A DNA stretch of 64,000 bases, from NCBI GenBank assembly GCA_015345905.1, contig JADDTR010000021.1, forward strand, positions 372,001 through 436,000. The letters run 5' to 3'. This document shows, one piece after another, positions 58,057-64,000 of the stretch. The notes under the pieces are model-generated. The model saw only the letters and a list, made by a program, of their open reading frames with translations. It did no database searches and was not told where the DNA came from. Both the position numbers and the translations under genes were made by a program. The DNA comes from Aotearoamyces nothofagi (lineage: Eukaryota; Ascomycota; Leotiomycetes; Leotiales; Tympanidaceae). How positions within the stretch are numbered: the first letter of the stretch is position 1; each line of letters starts with the position of its first letter.

Positions 58057-59376
58057 CTCGAGATTTCCGGTGGACTGGTTTGTGTATAATACCGCGGCGT
58101 TCTCTGTATATTTTTTGCGCCCTCGGGACGTATTATCTGTAGGATTTCTGGCTTAGAGTAATGTTGGCGAGAACTGCATCAGCGATATGGCGTATATGTC
58201 CGGGCCCAGGGGAAATCCTCTAGCGATAGATTGTGGGAGTCTATATATATATATATATAAATCTCAACTACAAGTCAAAACATCTCTGCGATTTATCGTC
58301 CTTGGAGCTGGCTATTACTCTAATCGCAGACGCCATACGTTCGGACTTTCCTTGTGCCCGCTCTAGCCACAGCATAGCTCCCCAACCTGGCAAAGGAACA
58401 TGCACTCAGGATTCGAACTACAGCCGTGCGGAGTATGCTCCTCTTCTACTCCTCTCCACATCACGGCATTCACAACCATAATCTAGATCCCCGTCAAAAC
58501 CAACCCCTATAGATACCATTCCTAGTCCTCCCCGCAGGCTTACAGCCATACATGCTTTACCATGCCGAACACATGTCCGCCTTCGCTACTAGGACAAATA
58601 TAAGGATCTGCATAGAGCACGTAAAGACCACAGTCATACCCCTTCTTCCCTCACTGCTGTCGCGCCTGCCTCTTGCCGAGTGTTGTCTTCGTCGGTGGCC
58701 GTTTTAAATCTCACTGTGGGACGGACTATCGGTGACGCTGGGAGCATTTGTTGGCAATGGGACGATGTCGCCGTTATTTGTCAAGACGACACTATTCACC
58801 ATCTTGTCAAGCGAGCGGCGGGCTCGGTGTTCTCCTTTCTCTTCGTCCCACCATCGGTAGTGCCTCAGGAAATTTTATCAATTATTTCAAGTATCAGCAG
58901 TTGCAGCAGCTTTGGGAGCACATCCGTAGGACATTGCATAGCTAGTAGGATGTACTGTCATATTGTTCTAGTCACGGCCTTTCAGTACGATAAACTTCCG
59001 ATACGTCTTCTCGTATTAGTTCAGGGTATGATACGATACATGATGCGCTTCAATTGCATTCTTTGCAGAAGGCTGCCCCTCCAAATAAGCAACAAAATTC
59101 CTGGAATGCCTTCTTGGACAATATTCGCTATATCCCATATCCTTCTTATAACGCCTATATGTACGCCGTTACCCTGGTGGAACCAAAATGTATCTGCGGT
59201 TTCAAAATCCGGCCGCCATGAAAGTTCCATGCGCGGGCCGCGTGCTACACGGGAACAGTGCTCGTGAATTCACGTCAAAAACCGAACCCATTATCAAGGA
59301 GAATCTCTTCCGGGATATTAATCGCATCGGGGAAACAAGTCCTTGCAGAATATTGAGGATTGAATACAGCCCCTGC
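58057..59376. other. Convergent intergenic region TIM22 / GH16
   Basis: About 1.3 kb. It contains a (TA)9 microsatellite at 58242-58259. A plus-strand open frame of about 195 codons (58680-59267) has no family features. No gene supported. Confidence 0.45.
58242..58259. repeat. (TA)9 microsatellite
   Basis: Nine uninterrupted TA dinucleotides shortly downstream of TIM22. Confidence 0.95.
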
Positions 59377-60671
59377 TCAGCTGGCCTGGTAGACGGCGAA
59401 GCCCCCGAATTCCCAATAAGCAGTCTCGAAGGCAGTATTATTCTGGGCAGCATATTGTGTGCACGTGCCTGGGCAGTTGTATTCGTCAGAATAGACTGAG
59501 GTTGCACCGGCCCAACTACCACAGACATCGATATCTGCAATGATAGTTTGGTTGCTGAAGTGACTAGTGATATCGCATTCGGTTTTGGGGTAATCGGCAA
59601 CAGCTTCTGACCATGTGCTTGGATCTGGAGAGCCACTTGTGATGTCACTAGGGATCGAGTCACGTTGAAACTGCCACATTCTGATGCCAGCAGAGCGCAG
59701 CTCCACAGCCATCACTCCGCCACCATTTGCGTTGAATGTTGGACCGAAAGAGGATGTACCGGCTTGGACACCACATCCGGCATTGTCGTCCGTGCCATTG
59801 TAGCAGTTGGTGCTGAGGACGCTGCCAGTCTCCTTGCGCTTTACCTTCTTCATAGAGCAGTCATCTGTGGTGTGCAGAGTCATCTGGTTCGGTGTTGATG
59901 AATTGGCATTCACTGTCTCCATCACGTCGATCTCGCCATTTGTTGGCCCTGAAGCGCGGTTAGTCAATATCCCTCGAGGTGTAGGAGAACAAGACTCGTG
60001 ATCTCCATCCAGCGAGCGCGACTCTCCATAGGCACAATCAAAAAGCATAAATACAGAGCATGCACGTACAATTGTAGACATCGGTGAGCCAGAGGGCGGG
60101 CCAAGTAGCACAGCCATAGGGCGTATGTATGATATCGAAGATAAAGAGGCCAGTATCGTAACTGTTCTTGGATGTGATACGAACGGAATAGCGGCCGTCA
60201 GTCTGATTCTCCTCTGTGCTATCAACTTTCATGGTCGCACTAGTTGACGTTGCGTATGTAAGATTCTGTTCATGTCAGTATACAGCAAAAGCATTGTGAA
60301 AGTGGGCTGCTCACATATTTTTCAGACTCTGTAGCTGACAGGTATTGCACGAAGCCTGATGTTGGATCGGTTGCGGTGTAGTAATCGAAGTTATCGAAGA
60401 AGTCAGTCCCATTGTATGTGTCCGTCAACGTGTAGTTAAGTTGCGAGTAGTTCGGGTATCTGTTCTTCTTGACCTCTTCAACCGGGACAACAACAGCAAT
60501 TACGATGACAATTGCTACGCCCAGCGCGGTGAGAGACCACGTTTTCGTACTCCAATGGCGCACGTCGTACCAACGCGGATCCCGTGTGGCACCGACATCA
60601 TATGGTTTATATGCCGGCGGGGCCCCGTGCATCATGGCAATGCTATCACCTTCCACTCTTGACCAAGACAT
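59377..60671 (-). CDS. Membrane-anchored GH16 family glucanase (endo-1,3(4)-beta-glucanase type)
   Basis: Predicted beta-glucan hydrolase or transglycosylase of glycoside hydrolase family 16. Exons: 60315-60671, 60070-60265 and 59377-59948; 374 residues. A cytosolic N-terminal tail of about 43 residues is followed by one membrane helix, [17 protein letters not shown] (about 47-63), so it is a type II membrane protein with the enzyme outside. The lyase-fold start [19 protein letters not shown] is typical of the group. The splice creates [18 protein letters not shown], with catalytic E190-I-D192-V-M-E195 intact. [15 protein letters not shown] precedes it. Several Cys and N-glycosylation sequons (NYT, NGT, NQT, NNT) fit an extracellular domain. 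The frame is open past 60671, but this is the first ATG. Likely wall glucan remodelling; substrate is inferred. Confidence 0.92.
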
Positions 60672-61051
60672 CTCGCCAGTGGTTTGTAGAGACAACGGAA
60701 TGCGAGCAGAACTGTGCTTCACTCTGATATGTCTGGCTGGGCGTGGTAGCTTCCAACGTTCAAGAGGCTTTGGGCGGGCACCTGTAAGTATATACGGTAG
60801 CAGGATGGAATAGCTCAGAAATGGAACGCGACGCCGAGTGGTAAAGCGGGCAAGGGCACCAAACTAAAAGCCACTGTAGATGGGTTCCGTGGGTGGTGGC
60901 TCGTGGCTTGTGGTTCGTGGTTTCGTAGTCACTGGTGGGCTAGCTTCCTTTAGTACTCCGGAACCAGGTATACAGTAAGGTAGGAAGGAGGCTGTTCGTC
61001 CAGTACTATGTATTCGTACTTGGGGGGGGAAGAAGCAGAAGCAGAGGTGGG

Positions 61052-61110
61052 CATGGCAGATATGGCAGATATGGCAGGATGGCAGGCATGGCAGGCATGG
61101 CAGATATGGT
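61052..61110. repeat. Short tandem repeat ATGGCAGAT / ATGGCAGGC
   Basis: About six degenerate 8-10-bp units built on ATGGCAG. Confidence 0.8.
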
Positions 61111-61153
61111 AGGAGGGCGGATCGGGCAGTCCTTGAGCACTACTTGCTACTCG

Positions 61154-61195
61154 GTACAGTACGTACAGTACGTACAGTACGTACAAGTACTGTAC
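61154..61195. repeat. Tandem palindromic repeat GTACAGTAC
   Basis: Three perfect GTACAGTAC units in tandem, then GTACAAGTAC and TGTAC. The array starts and ends with GTAC, so it can fold on itself. Confidence 0.9.
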
Positions 61196-61700
61196 CTGGA
61201 CATTGGCCTGGCTGGTAGCAATGCTGGCGATGTGGCATCCTTGTCTCGACAGCCGGTATGGCATCTCTGCACGCTCTTTCTCCTGCAACGCCTGTGGGAG
61301 CAAGGCGTGGCCGCCGCCAATCTCCGCCGAACTGTGGAAGAGGGAAGACACGCGCGTCCCGGGGCGCAAAACACGTACTGCTGCCACAGTGTCGGAAAAG
61401 AAGCGGGTCGAGTGTGCCGGCTGGCGAGATCCGCGGCGGCCCTGTGTCAGGCAGACTGGACAGGCTAGGCTGGATGTGCCGCTGCGAAACGTCGATTTTT
61501 TCTCTTCCTTTTCCTCTTCTCCAGAAAGCTTGAAAGGAAAGGCAGCGGGAGCTTGCGAGGCCGCTCCTGGCGGTGCCGTGAATCTTCACACTAGCCGATG
61601 TTAAGTGCTTGCTTGTCTTCAAGGCTTCGTATGCGCGCCAAGCAGGCCACGGGGGGTGCGGCGTGCAGGGCTGGGTAGTGTGTACGGAGTAGGCTGCCAC

Positions 61701-61730
61701 AGCGGGTGCCAGCGGGTGCCAGCGGGTGCT
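61701..61730. repeat. 10-bp tandem repeat AGCGGGTGCC, 3 copies
   Basis: Two perfect copies and a third differing at its last base. Confidence 0.9.
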
Positions 61731-61809
61731 TAGTGCGGAGTGCAGGTGTGGCCGGGTGTGTCGCGCAGGGTGTCGCGCAGTGTGGTGTGTACGCAGTAGT
61801 GCCGTGCCT

Positions 61810-61837
61810 GTACAGTACAGTACTGACTGTACTGTAC
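61810..61837. repeat. Perfect 11-bp inverted repeat of GTACAGTACAG
   Basis: Arms GTACAGTACAG (61810-61820) and CTGTACTGTAC (61827-61837) are perfect reverse complements separated by 6 nt. Confidence 0.9.
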
Positions 61838-61925
61838 TTCCGTGCGGTAGCGTGGTGGCATGATTAGCTACAGTAGCATCAGTAGCATGATTGGCATCGC
61901 TCCGCCCTGCTGCTCCCTATTTAGC

Positions 61926-62152
61926 ACACTGCCCTATCCCTACAGCACAGCCCTATCCCTACAGCACAGCAGCAAAGTGCCCTATCCCGACAGCACCCTG
62001 CCCTATCCCTACAGCACTACCTATAGCACACTGCCCTATGCCGACAGCACAACAGCACACTGCCCTACAGCACAGTCCAGCACAGTCCAGCACTGTACAG
62101 CACCTATTCTCGGGCCAATATACAGTACAGTGCAGTACAGTACAGCAGTGAA
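61926..62152. repeat. Minisatellite with CCCTATCCCTACAGCACA-type units
   Basis: Imperfect units of roughly 18-25 bp with the words CCCTATCCC and TACAGCAC (or GACAGCAC) repeat from 61931 to about 62070. They then pass into CAGCACAGTC and TACAGTACAG repeats up to 62152. Confidence 0.8.
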
Positions 62153-64000
62153 TGGTGGGCGATAAGAGCCTGGGCTCCTGTAGGCGACGGCTGGCCCGCG
62201 CGTAGTGGAGTGCGTAGCAGTTCCTGCCCCAATACAGCTCTGTACAGCCCCCGTACACGACTCTTGGCGCACTGGGGGGGGCTGCCCGGGGGCCCGCCGG
62301 GAATAGAATCGTGTAGTAAAGTACTACGTATTCAGCCTGCATCGTGACTATAACTTGGCATTGATCAATCTTTAGGCCTTCTACCCCATTATACATACCT
62401 CTATGGGTATGTGAGGTTGGAGGGTCTCGAGCTCATATAATACTTATGCTATGCTAGCTATACTACTGCGGTGCTATATATGCTTACTACTGCCTACCTA
62501 AGCCGGCTGTCCTGTGTATCCTGTACTCTACTGACTGTACTCTACTGACTGCACATACTTTCTGCCGAGGGGAGCGCTGTCCAGATCCCCAGCTACTCTC
62601 ACATCCAGTGCCGTGAGTGCCCCGTACTTTTTTTCACTCTTGTTGAACCCTGGATCTGCAGATTCCTGACCCATCCTCGCCGACCTGCTACTACAAATAG
62701 AGTCACTTCTCCGGCTTCTGTATGCCCGCCTTACGTATGTGCCATCTGCCATTCGTGAGACGCTCTTGGCACCCACTTTGCCGTATATCGTTTCCTTATT
62801 GCATTGCAGCATTGATATACAGTAATGCGAGAAGCACAGTGCAGCGATGCACTCCTGTCGCACTCCCCGAGTCCGAGACTGCTGCATACACCACAGTGCT
62901 GCAAGACTGCTGAACAGCCACCGCGACTGCCCGAGTCAGATGTTGATGATTGATTCCTGCTGCTGGATATACACCAGCGCACATTCTCTGTTCGATACTG
63001 CTCCAGCCACTATCGTGACGATACAGTGCACCACCGCCCCGTCGGAACAGAGCCCCGGGGAGCGAGACTGCGGTAGCAGACACCCAGGCTCTTTCGCCGC
63101 TGCTGCTGTAATTAGCAGCCTGGATCTACCGCCAAGTGGCGTACGTACGCGCACGCGCAGCGCAGCACAGCGCAGCACGGATGCTCGCTCGGCCACTCGG
63201 CCCCCCTGCTCCCAGGGGTTGCATCGAGATGTGCGGCTTGTTATCTGACTCCTTATCTCCTCGGCGCTGGCATCGTAAATCACGGCACGGCAACCGCTTT
63301 TCATCCTGTCCTGTGCTGTACAACATCATCCATCCATCTTTCTTTCTATCTTTCTATCCCATCCCCGCCTGACCATATCCCAACCCGCTGATTGCATCCG
63401 TAATGTCGTTATCGTCGGTACGCTGCACTAACAGAGTACATCCTAAACGAATTATAGGATACCTTGGCGATGCCATGATACAGTAGTTGGTCAAAAGCCA
63501 ATCCAATTTCCCGAAAGCTTATTATAATGACCAACCCTTATATATGTTTATAAAATACCTTAAGCAATACCTTATCCGTCATATTTCGTGTTAGTTGTGT
63601 TACCGCATTTGTAGATTACTTCGAAATTTTATAATAAATATATTATAAACCTGATAAAATTAATTACTAAGTTACTCAGATAACCAAACTAGCAAGTGTT
63701 CCCCTAGAGCCTTAATACGAGGCCTCGATCATCGCACCTGAACCAGGACTGAGAGCCTAGGACTTGTAGTATATATTCCGAGAAGGGAAATACATGTTAT
63801 ACTCGTGGTCTGGAATCATACCTGCTCGATTATACCCAATCTGATATAAGCCCCTCTCGCGAAATTCCCTGTTCCTGATATAAGAGTTTCAGAAGTGGAC
63901 AACGTCTCCAGAAGACCCGAACGTTGCCTTTAGATCTCCCATAGCTGGCATCTCCTTTGGCTTGCTTTGCAACCACCAAAGGCGACCTGCTCCCCCAGCT

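Larger units (their letters stand above)
60672..64000. other. 3.3-kb repeat-rich region upstream of GH16; no recognisable gene
   Basis: From about 61000 to 63250 it is GC-rich and full of short tandem and inverted repeats; from about 63450 it turns AT-rich. Many overlapping open frames of 60-190 codons are present, as expected in GC-rich DNA, and none shows a known fold. The last 120 bases, read on the minus strand, could be the end of a gene lying further right, but that cannot be shown here. Confidence 0.5.

Noticed and set aside
58405-58425. Possible tRNA T-loop (GTTCGAATCC on the minus strand)
   Set aside because: The flanking bases do not form a five-pair T-stem and no cloverleaf arms are found at the proper distances.
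58680-59267. 195-codon plus-strand open frame downstream of TIM22
   Set aside because: No domain or coding-like pattern; partly antisense to the likely GH16 3' UTR.
61140-61700. 186-codon minus-strand open frame
   Set aside because: Spans the GTACAGTAC array, giving a TVRTVRTV repeat in translation. Treated as a chance frame.
63840-64000. Possible C-terminus of a minus-strand gene at the right edge
   Set aside because: A short readable tail is present, but there is no family match and the rest lies outside the window.

Overview
The window is nuclear DNA of a filamentous ascomycete (Pezizomycotina). The genes are interrupted by many short GT-AG introns, mostly 48-97 nt, with CTGAC or CTAAC-like branch sites. 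Several gene types are typical of this group: HapX, a fungal microbial rhodopsin, a DUF4048 protein, a DUF4748 protein and a WD40 plus inositol-5-phosphatase fusion. Leotiomycetes is my best guess at class, but that is inference only. I reconstructed exons by hand from splice signals, reading phase and family alignments recalled from memory.

Layout. 1-3500: glutamyl-tRNA synthetase (minus, cut by the left edge), mitochondrial ribosomal protein uL1m (plus) and Golgi tether COG2 (minus). 4306-5931: iron regulator HapX, with an upstream GATA element. 5932-7534: GC-rich intergenic DNA with short tandem repeats. 7535-12899: a 1727-residue protein with a possible RasGAP-like region and a Sel1-like C-terminus. 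13382-16986: Cyk3-type SH3/transglutaminase-like cytokinesis protein (minus), divergent from a GCK-family kinase (17873-19900). 20775-22956: V-ATPase catalytic subunit A (minus, seven exons). 24713-27076: Gid7/WDR26-type GID ligase subunit. 27415-28419: ribokinase (minus), divergent from the dynamin Vps1 (28916-31284). 31285-34792: gene-poor DNA holding a broken alpha-methylacyl-CoA racemase-like gene. 34793-35832: microbial rhodopsin (minus). 37714-38916: ACT-domain protein resembling CASTOR (minus). 38917-42098: repeat-rich spacer. 42099-43916: CHERP-like CID/RS protein (minus). 44439-44856: small DUF4748 protein (minus). 45525-49219: WD40 plus inositol polyphosphate 5-phosphatase. 49220-51420: AT-rich spacer. 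51421-54729: Lig4-like ATP-dependent DNA ligase (minus). 55261-56926: DUF4048 protein. 57358-58056: Tim22. 59377-60671: membrane-anchored GH16 glucanase (minus). 60672-64000: repeat-rich spacer without a recognisable gene.

Most genes are core housekeeping functions: translation, Golgi and vacuolar traffic, vacuolar acidification, mitochondrial import, cytokinesis, RNA processing and DNA ligation. They are not a pathway cluster. I found no transposon, viral relic, CRISPR array, rRNA or convincing tRNA. The most distinctive items are the rhodopsin with all proton-pump residues, the racemase pseudogene beside it, the HapX promoter element, the ACT protein, and the minisatellites and GTACAGTAC-type inverted repeats that fill the long intergenic gaps.
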